A DNA stretch of 64,000 nucleotides from NCBI GenBank assembly GCA_965661945.1, contig CBFIFP010000008.1, forward strand, positions 58,301 to 122,300, read 5' to 3'. Origin of the DNA: JAJRPT01 sp965661945 (GTDB taxonomy: Bacteria; Bacteroidota; Ignavibacteria; Kapaibacteriales; UBA2268). The position numbers and the translations under genes were made by a program. This document shows positions 44,665 to 53,327 of the stretch, piece by piece. Position 1 is the stretch's first letter, and every line of letters begins with the position of its first letter. A model generated the notes under the pieces. It saw only the letters and a list, made by a program, of their open reading frames with translations, was not told the DNA's origin and ran no database searches.

Positions 44665-45932
44665 TACTCTGACCTCAAAGCATTTACTGGGTCAAGGTTT
44701 GAAGCACGAATTGCTGGAATTAAACCAGCTAAAACTCCAAGAACTATTGATACAAAAGATGCGATAATTACTAATTTAGGTGAAAGATATGGAGGGAAGA
44801 ACTCGGCAACATCTGCCATGTCTGGAAAAAATTTTATAACAGAAATTTTTGCAATGTATATTATTCCACTGCAAACTGCGATAGAAATTAATGCCCCTCC
44901 AAATGTTAGAGCTGATGATTCAAAAAGGAATTGTGACCAGATGCTTCGTTTTTTAGCACCCATTGATTTTCTGATACCTATTTCTTTAGTTCGTTCTGTT
45001 ACAGAAACAAACATAATATTCATAATACCAATAATACCTACTACGAATGAAAGCATAGTTAATCCGATGCCTGAAATCCAGATTATATTTCTAATGCTTG
45101 CTATAGACTCTTCAAAAACTTTAGTTTCGTTGATAGCAAAGTCGTTTTCTTCATTAGGGTTTACATTTCTGATTGAGCGCATAAGCCCTATTGTTTCATC
45201 TCGAACTAAATTAAGTTTTTCTTCTGAGCCAGCTTTAATTCCGATATTAACACTTCTAACTCTTTTACCATAAATTTTTATAAAAGAATTAAGCGGTATA
45301 AAAACTTGATTATCAATAAAATCAAATATAAAGGTACCTCTTTTTCTAACTACACCAATTATTTCATATTTACGATTACCTATTTTGATAGATTTGCCAA
45401 CAGCTCCTCCATTTGGAAACAGTGCTTTATTAATATTAAAGCCAATAACCACAACTAATGCACCTTGTTTATCTTCAAATTCAGAATAATATCTTCCATC
45501 TATTAAATCGCCTGCGGGTGTAAATTGGTTATCCGAAGGAGCGCCCACAACACTAATGCCTTCAATGGTTTCTTTATCATAAGTAGCTGATTTGCCCCAT
45601 TGATTAAAATTAGGTACCACAAGTTCTGCAGATTTGTGAGATTCTCTTAGTCTTATTGCTTGTTCTAAAGTGATATTTTTTCTATTCCTATAATACTTCC
45701 AGCCCTTACCTCCTGTCCAGTCCCATTTATCAACATAAATCATATCAGCACCAATTATTTCAAAAGTTTTTTGAAATGAATTATCTAATCCATCTAAGAG
45801 CCAACCCATTAAAATAACAATAGAAATCCCAACCATCACTCCAAGAGAAGCCAAAAAAGATCTCAAGGGACTTGCGATAGTTGATTGAAATGCCATTCTT
45901 AAGTTTTCGATTATCTCAAAAAGGATTTTCAT
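44664..45932 (-). CDS. MacB-like ABC transporter permease (first copy)
   Basis: 422 residues with the same plan as its neighbour: SFLASLGVMVGISIVILMGW, a periplasmic domain including KIGNRKYEIIGVVRKRGTFI, IMFVSVTERTKEIGIRKSMG and AGLIPAIRASNLDPVNALRSE at the end. The two permeases are clearly paralogous but diverged, as expected of a heterodimeric mechanotransmission transporter. It lies 3 bases after the ATPase gene. In MacB-type systems this couples cytoplasmic ATP hydrolysis to conformational change of the periplasmic partner and outer-membrane channel. Confidence 0.88.
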   Translation of the reverse strand: MKILFEIIENLRMAFQSTIASPLRSFLASLGVMVGISIVILMGWLLDGLDNSFQKTFEIIGADMIYVDKWDWTGGKGWKYYRNRKNITLEQAIRLRESHKSAELVVPNFNQWGKSATYDKETIEGISVVGAPSDNQFTPAGDLIDGRYYSEFEDKQGALVVVIGFNINKALFPNGGAVGKSIKIGNRKYEIIGVVRKRGTFIFDFIDNQVFIPLNSFIKIYGKRVRSVNIGIKAGSEEKLNLVRDETIGLMRSIRNVNPNEENDFAINETKVFEESIASIRNIIWISGIGLTMLSFVVGIIGIMNIMFVSVTERTKEIGIRKSMGAKKRSIWSQFLFESSALTFGGALISIAVCSGIIYIAKISVIKFFPDMADVAEFFPPYLSPKLVIIASFVSIVLGVLAGLIPAIRASNLDPVNALRSE

Positions 45933-45935
45933 TTG

Positions 45936-46652
45936 TTATATTTTGAAGTTAGGATTTTCCACATCTGATTCAATCAGTCCATCTCTTAGTCTTATTATTC
46001 GTTTAGCATGTTGTGCTATTTCTTCTTCGTGAGTAACAAGTATTATTGTATTTCCATTTTTCCATAAGTTACCAAACAAAGCCATTATCTCATCACCTGT
46101 TTTTGAGTCTAAGTTACCTGTTGGTTCATCTGCAAGAATAATTGCTGGATTAGTTACTAATGCTCTTGCTATTGCTACTCTCTGTCTCTGCCCACCTGAG
46201 AGTTCATTAGGTTTGTGGTCCATTCTGTCTGCCAACCCAACATTAACTAATGTCTGTTCGGCAAGCTCCTCTCTTTTTGTGGGTGACATTCCTGAATAAA
46301 CAAGGGGTAGTTCTACGTTTTTAAGAGCATTTGCTCTTGGAAGAAGGTTAAATGTTTGAAAAACAAAGCCAATTTCTCTATTTCTGATTTCAGCAAGGTC
46401 ATTATCGGTCATTTCGCTTACGTTATCATCTTTAAAGAAATACTTGCCATCTGTTGGTGTATCTAAACAGCCGAGTATATTCATTAAAGTTGATTTTCCA
46501 GAGCCGGAAGGACCCATTAATGCTACGTATTCGTTTTCATGGATTTTAATTGTAACATCTCTTAAAGCATATACTTGTTGGTTGCCCATTTCATATACTT
46601 TTGAGATATGTTCTATATCGATTACAATTTTATCTGATATTTTATCTGACAT
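45936..46652 (-). CDS. ABC transporter ATP-binding protein (MacB/LolD-like)
   Basis: 238 residues. Walker A GPSGSGKST (47-55), Q-loop FVFQTFNLLPRANALKNVEL, signature LSGGQRQRVA (151-160), Walker B IILADEPTGNLDS and H-loop VTHEEEIAQHA. The FQxFNLLP and DEPTGNLDS forms are those of the LolD/MacB/FtsE ATPase group. It shares one base with the adaptor gene's stop. It powers the two permeases downstream. Confidence 0.94.
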   Translation of the reverse strand: MSDKISDKIVIDIEHISKVYEMGNQQVYALRDVTIKIHENEYVALMGPSGSGKSTLMNILGCLDTPTDGKYFFKDDNVSEMTDNDLAEIRNREIGFVFQTFNLLPRANALKNVELPLVYSGMSPTKREELAEQTLVNVGLADRMDHKPNELSGGQRQRVAIARALVTNPAIILADEPTGNLDSKTGDEIMALFGNLWKNGNTIILVTHEEEIAQHAKRIIRLRDGLIESDVENPNFKI

Positions 46653-47974
46653 TACCTGCCACCTCTTTTTCCTTCTCTACTTTGTCCGTTTTTGCCTCTT
46701 CCTGGGCTTTTACCATCTGAGTCATTTTCTAATTTGATTGATGAAGAGTCATTTAATTCTTTTGAGACTGCTGTATAATTTCCGGAGATTATTTCTTGAC
46801 CTTCTTTTAATCCTTCAATTATTTCAATAAATCCATTATCACTTATGCCAACTTCAACTGGGTTTAAGATTGCTAAAGTCCCCTCTTTTTTGAAAACTAC
46901 AGGTTTTGGTTTTCCGCCGACCATTCCATTTTTTTTAGAATCATCTTTTTTCCTTAATCCACCACGCATTTCCTTGTTTGCTTGAATGTTAGTTCTAACA
47001 GTAACTGCTTGGAGTGGGACTGCTAATACATTATCTCGTATTTCAGTTTCAATTTTAACTGCACAACTCATTCCCGGTCTTATTTTTCTGTCATAATCAA
47101 GTAACCTAAGTTTTACTTGAAAGTTAGTAACTTGGTCTTGGCTACCTGTGTTAGAAACTATGGCAGAGTGCCCTATTTCAATAACGTAACCATTGAATAT
47201 TTTATTAGGGAAAGCATCAATTTCTATTCGTGCTGTATCTCCTTTTTCAATTAAAACAATATCATTTTCGTCAACCTCAACAATAGAGTTCATAATATTT
47301 AGGTCTGCAACTTTCATTATTTCAGTACCTTGGAATTGTGCTGTTCCTAAGATTTTTTCACCAAGTTCAACTAATAAACTTGTGACAATTCCATTAATAG
47401 GCGAATAAATAGTAGTTCTATCTGCACTTCTTTTTATTTGATTTAATGAAGCAAGGGACTGCTCATATCTAGCAAGTGATGACTGATATTGAGACTGAGA
47501 TTTATCATAATCAGCTTTCGCATTTTCTAAATCTTGTTTGGAAGCAAATTCTTTTGAGTAAAGTTCTTTAACTCTTGTAAAAATAGCTTTAGTTTGTTCT
47601 ACGTTTGTTTTTTGAAATTCGATGTCCATTTTTACAGCATCAAGAGCTGCTTCTTGTTGTTTTAATTGTGTTTCGATGATATCGGGTTTAACTCTCGCTA
47701 AGATTTGACCTTGTGAGATAGTGTCGCCTTCTTTAACTCCAAGAAATATTAATTCCCCTGATGTTTCAGATGATATTTTTACTTCAGTTTCTGGTTTAAT
47801 ACTCCCAACTGCAGATACCTTTTGGGTTATAGTTCTACGCTCTACTTTTGAAGTGGTTACTAAAATTGATTTATCTTTTTCTGAAAAAAACTTTAAGTAA
47901 GCAAAAGATAGACCTCCAATAAGTATTAAACTTATTATAATCCATTTTAATGTTGATTTTTTCTTTTTAGCCAT
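46652..47974 (-). CDS. MacA-like periplasmic adaptor (membrane fusion protein)
   Basis: 440 residues. A single N-terminal helix (LKWIIISLILIGGLSFAYLK), a lipoyl/barrel domain split around a coiled-coil hairpin (IIETQLKQQEAALDAVKMDI to ASLNQIKRSADRTTIYSPI), then IDAFPNKIFNGYVIEIGHSA, AVPLQAVTVRTN and a C-terminal membrane-proximal domain with VEVGISDNGFIEIIEGLKEG. A Lys/Gly-rich insert (ANKEMRGGLRKKDDSKKNGM) and a basic tail rich in Arg and Gly are unusual additions. It bridges the inner-membrane ABC complex and the TolC-like channel of the same operon. Confidence 0.92.
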   Translation of the reverse strand: MAKKKKSTLKWIIISLILIGGLSFAYLKFFSEKDKSILVTTSKVERRTITQKVSAVGSIKPETEVKISSETSGELIFLGVKEGDTISQGQILARVKPDIIETQLKQQEAALDAVKMDIEFQKTNVEQTKAIFTRVKELYSKEFASKQDLENAKADYDKSQSQYQSSLARYEQSLASLNQIKRSADRTTIYSPINGIVTSLLVELGEKILGTAQFQGTEIMKVADLNIMNSIVEVDENDIVLIEKGDTARIEIDAFPNKIFNGYVIEIGHSAIVSNTGSQDQVTNFQVKLRLLDYDRKIRPGMSCAVKIETEIRDNVLAVPLQAVTVRTNIQANKEMRGGLRKKDDSKKNGMVGGKPKPVVFKKEGTLAILNPVEVGISDNGFIEIIEGLKEGQEIISGNYTAVSKELNDSSSIKLENDSDGKSPGRGKNGQSREGKRGGR

Positions 47975-47988
47975 TATATATTAACCGT

Positions 47989-48627
47989 TTAAATTGTTTT
48001 TATTGCATTTTTATGAAATACTGTTGTCTTGCTTGGAATATCATGCAGGGCTTGTCTTTCTTTTCTGAAAACCATAAAATATCCAAAAAAGATAATATAT
48101 CCTGCTATATTACTAATTATTGAAAAGAATCCTAAACTTGATAATACAAAAACTAATCCTAACACTATATCAATATATTTTATGAAATAGCGTATTAAAA
48201 GTTGGTTCAAATTAGCGTTTGTTCTGTTCTCACTTCCAATTTTAATTCCTAAAACCATTTTCCCGAGTGATTGGGCAAAAAAGATTTCAGTTGAAAAATA
48301 GAAAAACTTAATTAAAAGTAAAACTGGGGCAATTTCTAAATTTGCTTCAGTAAAAGATGCCATAAAGTCTGAGTCAAAAGGACTAACATCACCTTCCATT
48401 AACATTTCAAAATTTGAAATAAATGTATCGTTATTCATTACAACTAAAGCGCCTACAATAGCTAAAATTACACCGTCGATTATATATGCACCGGCTCTTT
48501 TCCAAAAACCAACTCTGTATCCAATTTCGTAATCATCTCCGTAGTATTCTCGCATAAAGGAATCAAACTCAGGAGTTCCTTCTTCAGGCATATTATCGGG
48601 AGTGAAGTTTTTATGATCTTGTTCCAT
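47989..48627 (-). CDS. RDD-family membrane protein
   Basis: 212 residues. An acidic cytoplasmic N-terminus (about 45 residues: NMPEEGTPEFDSFMREYYGD) precedes RVGFWKRAGAYIIDGVILAI, the RDD signature (Arg then Asp in the first helix), followed by three more helices and AQSLGKMVLGIKIGSENRTN, the second conserved motif. Function of RDD proteins is poorly known, and some are linked to ion exchange. Its place between the TolC-like and MacA-like genes, with 14 and 11 base gaps, says it is part of the efflux operon, perhaps an accessory. Confidence 0.85.
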   Translation of the reverse strand: MEQDHKNFTPDNMPEEGTPEFDSFMREYYGDDYEIGYRVGFWKRAGAYIIDGVILAIVGALVVMNNDTFISNFEMLMEGDVSPFDSDFMASFTEANLEIAPVLLLIKFFYFSTEIFFAQSLGKMVLGIKIGSENRTNANLNQLLIRYFIKYIDIVLGLVFVLSSLGFFSIISNIAGYIIFFGYFMVFRKERQALHDIPSKTTVFHKNAIKTI

Positions 48628-48638
48628 TTTATTATCCT

Positions 48639-50006
48639 TTATTTTAATTTCCCAATTCCGTAGAGAAGTTCTTTTTGTGCAAGAACGTAATTATAAACGC
48701 TGTTAATTCTATTTATCTGAGTTGTAATGTATTGTGTGTTAGCTGCAGATAATTCTACTATATTTGCAGAACCAATTTCAAATCTTTCTTTTGTGCTTTC
48801 ATAATTAAGTTCGGAGCTTCTAACGGTTCTGTTTGTAATATCTAATTGTTTTTCTGCGGCTTGTAGATTTAAATAAATTGTTTTGAGTTGAGTTTTCAAA
48901 TTTTGTTCAAATTTCATTAACTGAGTTCTGTTTTGCTCATATTGTAATTTGCTTTGTTGGACATTATTATTAATACTAAAATTTTGGAAAATAGGCATAT
49001 TCATTGAAACTCCAAAGTTTAATCGCCCGTTTCTGTCGAAATTAGATATTTCTTGATTAGCCCAGTTCCATCCAGCATTAGCAAATACAGTTGGAAAATA
49101 AGTACTTTTTGCTCTTACTATGCCTTCTTCAGCTATTTGCATTCTTAAAGAAACTGCTTCATAATCTGCTCTGTTTAATTTCGCTTCTTCTATAATTGCA
49201 TCAATTGAACCAATTTCTTTTCTGAAATTTAGAATTTCTTCATCATCTACGCTTGTGGGAAGAGCGCTTTCAATGAACTCATAATTATCATTTGGGTCAA
49301 GCCCCATAACTCCAAGTAAATTTGCTTTTGCTACAGCAAAATCATTTTCTGCTTGAATCAATGCAATTTCACGGTTTCCAAGTTCTGCTTCTTGTGCGTA
49401 AACATCTCCTTTCTGGATAGTTCCTGCTTGAAACTGTGCATTAATTCTATCCATTATTTTATTACCTTCTTGAAGATTTTGTTTTCTTAATTTTACAACT
49501 TGAGTTTTATTAATAACATCAATGTATCCTCTGTAAACATTTAAAATAACATCACTTATTGTTTGTTCGGTATTTAATATGGTAGCATCTAAATTTTTAG
49601 TGGCTTGGCTGTAGTTCGACTCTCGATTAAATCCATCGAAAATAGTGTAGTTAGCATTAAAACCCATATTATAAGTTTGTGCATCAACAAATTCCCAAGC
49701 CAATTGAGTTTGAGGAAGGCCTGTTGCTGGGTCTCTTGCGATTTGATTAGTAATAGGGTCTATAACTGGAAGAGTTCTTTGAGTTTGAAAACTCGCCCTA
49801 CTAAATCCGCTATTCATTCTTATGCTTGGAAGGTAGTTCCCGAAAGCATTAGTCAGATTAGCACCTGCAGCATTTAAGTCTGATTGCGTTAGTTTAATAT
49901 CAAAATTTTGTCGTTTTGCAATATCAATACAATCATCAAGTGATAGAGTTTTATCATCAGAGACTTGAGAAAATAAAGATGTAAAAAATATAAGAAGAAA
50001 TAGCAT
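48639..50006 (-). CDS. TolC-family outer-membrane efflux protein
   Basis: 455 residues with signal MLFLLIFFTSLFSQ. Two OEP repeats of long helices and short strands are visible: LSLDDCIDIAKRQNFDIKLT ... LNAAGANLTNAFGNYLPSIR in the first and RMQIAEEGIVRAKSTYFPTV ... SKLQYEQNRTQLMKFEQNLK in the second. The NxxxI/A-rich equatorial pattern is present. It is the outer-membrane channel of the tripartite system and the first gene of the operon. The exported substrate is unknown: MacAB-type systems move macrolides, toxins, lipopeptides or siderophores. Confidence 0.9.
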   Translation of the reverse strand: MLFLLIFFTSLFSQVSDDKTLSLDDCIDIAKRQNFDIKLTQSDLNAAGANLTNAFGNYLPSIRMNSGFSRASFQTQRTLPVIDPITNQIARDPATGLPQTQLAWEFVDAQTYNMGFNANYTIFDGFNRESNYSQATKNLDATILNTEQTISDVILNVYRGYIDVINKTQVVKLRKQNLQEGNKIMDRINAQFQAGTIQKGDVYAQEAELGNREIALIQAENDFAVAKANLLGVMGLDPNDNYEFIESALPTSVDDEEILNFRKEIGSIDAIIEEAKLNRADYEAVSLRMQIAEEGIVRAKSTYFPTVFANAGWNWANQEISNFDRNGRLNFGVSMNMPIFQNFSINNNVQQSKLQYEQNRTQLMKFEQNLKTQLKTIYLNLQAAEKQLDITNRTVRSSELNYESTKERFEIGSANIVELSAANTQYITTQINRINSVYNYVLAQKELLYGIGKLK

Positions 50007-50527
50007 TTTGAAACCTATTTATTACAATTTATGCTAAAATAAATGAAATACGTAACTATTTTAATATAGTTCCAATATATTTCTAGTATGACAATTTTTA
50101 TTTACATAGGTTTAAATTAACTCCTAATTTTCTTTATTTATTCAATTTTTGAAAAATTTCAATACCATTTTTTCTAAATTAGTCTAAAATTATCTGTTTT
50201 ATTAAGAAATCACCTAAATTAAAGAGAATAATGTCAGGTTTTCTACACACTTTTAAGTTAGATTTTCTAATTTGTGGATAATTATTGAAAAATATATTAT
50301 AATATATGCAAAAAAATTTGCAAAAAAAAAAAATGTTTTTATCATTGTTGCAAGTCAGATGACAAAAAAGAAAAAAGAAAAAAGAAAAAATTGTAAAATT
50401 GTAAAATTGTAAAATTGTAATAATTTAAGTTTATACAAATCTCAGCTTGCTTTGATTTGGTAAACTTAAATAAATATTACTTGCAAGCATTTTACAAATT
50501 TTATAAACCAAAATAGGAGTAAGATTT
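50007..50527. other. 520-base AT-rich intergenic region with short tandem repeats
   Basis: It separates the efflux operon (minus) from the small lipoprotein genes (plus). It contains the two tandem tracts listed separately and no open frame. GGAGTAAG before 50528 is a likely ribosome binding site. Confidence 0.45.
50364..50420. repeat. Adjoining heptamer (AAAAAAG) and octamer (TTGTAAAA) tandem repeats
   Basis: AAAAAAG is repeated three times plus a partial copy (50364-50390), directly followed by TTGTAAAA repeated three times plus six bases (50391-50420). Both are perfect. They lie about 110 bases upstream of the 50528 start, where promoter spacing could be affected. Confidence 0.9.
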
Positions 50528-50812
50528 GTGAAAATATTAAAGATTTTGTTGTTCTTTTTAATTTTAATTGTATTCAGCTTTTGTCAACAAAGAGAGCCAT
50601 CGACTCATTCTACTAGAAAAATGGATTTGAATTTTATTGTGCAAGATTATCCTGATTGTACTTTAATTTTTGATGTTTTTACTAGAATTACAGTTTTTAA
50701 TTCTGCTGCTGATGAACATAACATTTATAATTTAAATTTACCATCTGGTATTTATTTTATAAATTTATTTTGTCAAAATGACAGGCAAGTTATTAAATTT
50801 ATTCAAAATTAA
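50528..50812 (+). CDS. Small hypothetical lipoprotein
   Basis: 94 residues from a GTG start with GGAGTAAG about 5-9 bases upstream. Lipoprotein signal with FSFC (Cys19). The mature part (FIVQDYPDCTLIFDVFTRIT ... LNLPSGIYFINLFCQNDRQV) resembles the last strands of a Por-type sorting domain (SGIYFINL), but it is too short to call. It is 15 bases from the next gene, so probably cotranscribed. Confidence 0.6.
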   Translation: MKILKILLFFLILIVFSFCQQREPSTHSTRKMDLNFIVQDYPDCTLIFDVFTRITVFNSAADEHNIYNLNLPSGIYFINLFCQNDRQVIKFIQN

Positions 50813-50827
50813 AAGGAGTATAAAAAC

Positions 50828-51514
50828 ATGAAAAAAGCTATCATTCTATTAGTTTTTTTATTTATTTCAAATAAAATGACTGGTGCAGATGCAGTTATTC
50901 ACTTTTTTGGCGATTGTGAATCAAGTGATACACTTCAAAATTATTCAACTATAAACTATATGAGATTGCATGGAATGAATTTAGGAAGCTCTACTTGGAC
51001 GGGTCCGTCTATGCCTGATTCAATTCCTTTTAGTACAATATTAGCTTATATGTGTGAAACTGATTCAACTCAAAATGAAAATCAAGGATTTAGAACTTTT
51101 AATGAAAGATTCTATCACATTACCTGTGGGTCTAATACTTACTCTTTAGATCCTGATGTTCTCGATGTTAATTTAATATATACTGCACTAAACAATAAAG
51201 ACAGTATTTATGTGTTTGAATTAATAGATAATCAAACGGGTGTTCCAATAGCAATTGATTATGGTTCTGATAGATCTAAAACCTTTTCATTAGGAACAAA
51301 TAAATTAAATTTTATTGTCTCATTAGACAATAATAATCCTTACCAAGATGATTATATTGGAGCTAATCTTACATTTAATGTGATTTATAATTATGGGAAC
51401 ACTTACCTTTTTGAAATAACAGATGATGACAGAGATGACCTTTTAGTTGGTTTTAAATATAAATCACCAAATTTAACGAATTTCTACACAAAATTTATTG
51501 TTCCAAAGCCCTAA
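50828..51514 (+). CDS. Secreted hypothetical protein
   Basis: 228 residues with signal peptide (MKKAIILLVFLFISNKMTGA) and AAAGGAGT 8 bases before the ATG. The mature protein is acidic and rich in Asp, Asn and Tyr, with beta-prone stretches (NKLNFIVSLDNNNPYQDDYI; NYGNTYLFEITDDDRDDLLV). No family recognised. A terminator follows, closing a two-gene unit with the small lipoprotein. Confidence 0.65.
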   Translation: MKKAIILLVFLFISNKMTGADAVIHFFGDCESSDTLQNYSTINYMRLHGMNLGSSTWTGPSMPDSIPFSTILAYMCETDSTQNENQGFRTFNERFYHITCGSNTYSLDPDVLDVNLIYTALNNKDSIYVFELIDNQTGVPIAIDYGSDRSKTFSLGTNKLNFIVSLDNNNPYQDDYIGANLTFNVIYNYGNTYLFEITDDDRDDLLVGFKYKSPNLTNFYTKFIVPKP

Positions 51515-51525
51515 TTAAATTAAAT

Positions 51526-51562
51526 AAGCCAAATGAAACAAAATCATTTGGCTTTGTTTTTT
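51526..51562 (+). terminator. Rho-independent terminator
   Basis: AAGCCAAATGA (51526-51536) pairs with TCATTTGGCTT (51544-51554), loop AACAAAA, then TGTTTTTT. Confidence 0.88.
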
Positions 51563-51601
51563 AAACACTTTTTTTAAATTGCATTAATATTGATAACAAA
51601 A

Positions 51602-52282
51602 ATGAAAAATATTATGAAATATCTATTATTAATTTTATCAGCAATATTAATATCTTCTTGTGCAAGTTCCCTTGTATATAGCCCTACAAATGGTATTACC
51701 AATAAAAAAATTGAAAAAAATGAATTTCAAGCTCAAGGTGGATACGAACTTTTACCAGAAACAAGACCAGATAGATTAGGAAAAGATGAATCACATGCTG
51801 CAAGGGGTTTATCCTTAGGTCTTACTTATGGAATGACCGATAATTCAGCATTAAAATTAAGAGCATGGAATGACTTATATGATGGGAATAAAATATTTAG
51901 ACATGGATATTCTTTGGGTATTTTAATTGATAAAAGCAATGAAAAACAGGGCTGGGTATTTTATCCAAGAATAGGAATGATTTATGATGAAAATTCTGTT
52001 CAAGGAGGAGGAGTTGCATTAAATTCAATGTATAAATACAAATTCAGCAAAAACTTTGGTGGCTATCTGGGTGGTGGTATATTGCTTGGTTGGCGAGATG
52101 TAATAGATGTAGATATTCCACAATATGGATATGCAATAATGGGAAGTTTAGGTGCAAACTATTGATTTTTTAAAAATATTGCACTAAATTTAGAACTAAC
52201 AGCAATTTATCAGATTAATAGATATAGTGAAACAGAACATTTTATAATTTCACCTCACATAGGTTTTTCCTTTGATTTTTAA
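51602..52282 (+). pseudogene. Outer-membrane beta-barrel lipoprotein interrupted by in-frame TGA near the C-terminus
   Basis: From ATG 51602 a lipoprotein signal (YLLLILSAILISSC) precedes a small barrel-like protein (RGLSLGLTYGMTDNSALKLR; GGYLGGGILLGWRDVIDVDI). TGA at 52163-52165 follows LGANY. In the same frame the sequence goes on FFKNIALNLELTAIYQINRY ... IISPHIGFSFDF to TAA 52280-52282. The extra 38 residues supply the last two strands and the terminal Phe that outer-membrane barrels need for BAM assembly. The ancestral codon was probably TGG (Trp). Without the extension the barrel would probably fail to assemble. Confidence 0.72.
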
Positions 52283-52330
52283 CTTTTTTATTAAATTGGT
52301 TTAGATTTTAGAAAAAACAAGAATAAATTG

Positions 52331-52413
52331 TGCGAAAGGAGGGATTTGAACCCTCACACCATACTGGCACTACCCCCTCAAGATAGCGTGTCTACCAATT
52401 CCACCACTTCCGC
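52331..52413 (-). tRNA. tRNA-Leu (anticodon GAG)
   Basis: Minus strand: acceptor GCGGAAG with CTTTCGC (one G-T pair), D-arm, anticodon stem CTATC/GGTAG around TTGAGGG giving GAG, a long variable arm as in class II tRNAs, and T-loop TTCAAAT. Discriminator A, CCA not encoded. Confidence 0.93.
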
Positions 52414-52539
52414 AATATGGATTAAGTATTTTGCAATATTTAGTCTGCAAAATTATCAATTTATTTTTAAATAAAAAATTGTTAATCTAAATATTTTTGT
52501 TAATTTTGTAATCTTATTTTTTCGGAAATAAGATAAATT

Positions 52540-52610
52540 GGTGATGTAGCCAAGTGGTTAGGCACCGGTCTGCAAAACCGTGAACGCCGGTTCGAGTCCG
52601 GCCATCACCT
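52540..52610 (+). tRNA. tRNA-Cys (anticodon GCA)
   Basis: Acceptor GGTGATG/CATCACC, anticodon loop CTGCAAA giving GCA, T-loop TTCGAGT, discriminator T as typical of Cys tRNA. CCA not encoded. Confidence 0.95.
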
Positions 52611-52643
52611 CAAAAAGTAGTTATACTATTTTGTTAATTTATT

Positions 52644-52676
52644 AAGCCATAAAGATTTAACTTTATGGCTTTTTTT
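52644..52676 (+). terminator. Terminator downstream of tRNA-Cys
   Basis: AAGCCATAAAG (52644-52654) pairs with CTTTATGGCTT (52661-52671), loop ATTTAA, then T to 52676. The string TTATGGCTTTTT recurs about 45 bases further on (52712-52723). Confidence 0.8.
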
Positions 52677-52808
52677 ATGTGGTGTCCAATATGGTGACCA
52701 ATTTGTTATTTTATGGCTTTTTAAGTGGTTTTTGTCTTTTATTCAATTTTTTTTAATGACACTTCTTTCGTAATTTTGTTAATGTCATTATTAATTTAAG
52801 AGTATGTT

Positions 52809-53327
52809 ATGAAATTGCTTGTTGTATTTATTTTATTACTTCCTCATTTTTTATATCCTGACGACTTAAATAGTATAGATGAAGAACATAAGAATTATTT
52901 TAATTTAACATTTAATTCAAGTCAAGATTATGGGACTTTGGTTTCTGCTGGATATAAATATTTTGAAACTATCGATAGAATTAACGTTGGAGTTGGATTA
53001 AGTGTGATAAGAGGTGTTTCTTCTAACTTGTTAATTGAGGATGGAGCTAATACAGAAGATATTAGAGGTTTCTCAATATCAACTATTTTTAATGCTGACC
53101 TTGGGAAAACTGAATTTGAAGGTAAGATATATCGATTACGATTTACAACTTCTATGGGTGTAAATTATTTATATACTGAAAAGATGGATTTTAAATATGG
53201 TACTAACTCTAATTTCGGTTTAATATTTGTCTTTGATAATGTAGGGTTTCCATTTACTTATAGTCGGATTATCAATCCAATTATAACAACAAATATGCTT
53301 AATTTAGGAATTAATATATATTTTTAA
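52809..53327 (+). CDS. Hypothetical small outer-membrane-type protein
   Basis: 172 residues with a signal peptide (MKLLVVFILLLPHFLYP). The rest alternates hydrophobic and polar residues (RINVGVGLSVIRGVSSNLLI; RLRFTTSMGVNYLYTEKMDF) and ends in YF, consistent with a small beta-barrel. No family recognised. Its end overlaps the convergent last gene of the phage tail module by 4 bases, so it may be host sequence or a phage-carried envelope gene. Confidence 0.6.
   Translation: MKLLVVFILLLPHFLYPDDLNSIDEEHKNYFNLTFNSSQDYGTLVSAGYKYFETIDRINVGVGLSVIRGVSSNLLIEDGANTEDIRGFSISTIFNADLGKTEFEGKIYRLRFTTSMGVNYLYTEKMDFKYGTNSNFGLIFVFDNVGFPFTYSRIINPIITTNMLNLGINIYF

Noticed and set aside
44818..45273. 151-residue plus-strand frame opposite the permease
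   Set aside because: Antisense shadow of the membrane-protein gene; no start signals.
52163..52165. TGA read as Trp (altered code)
   Set aside because: TGA is used as the real stop of other genes here (for example at 8350-8352 and 29179-29181), and the other interrupted genes have TAA or TAG.
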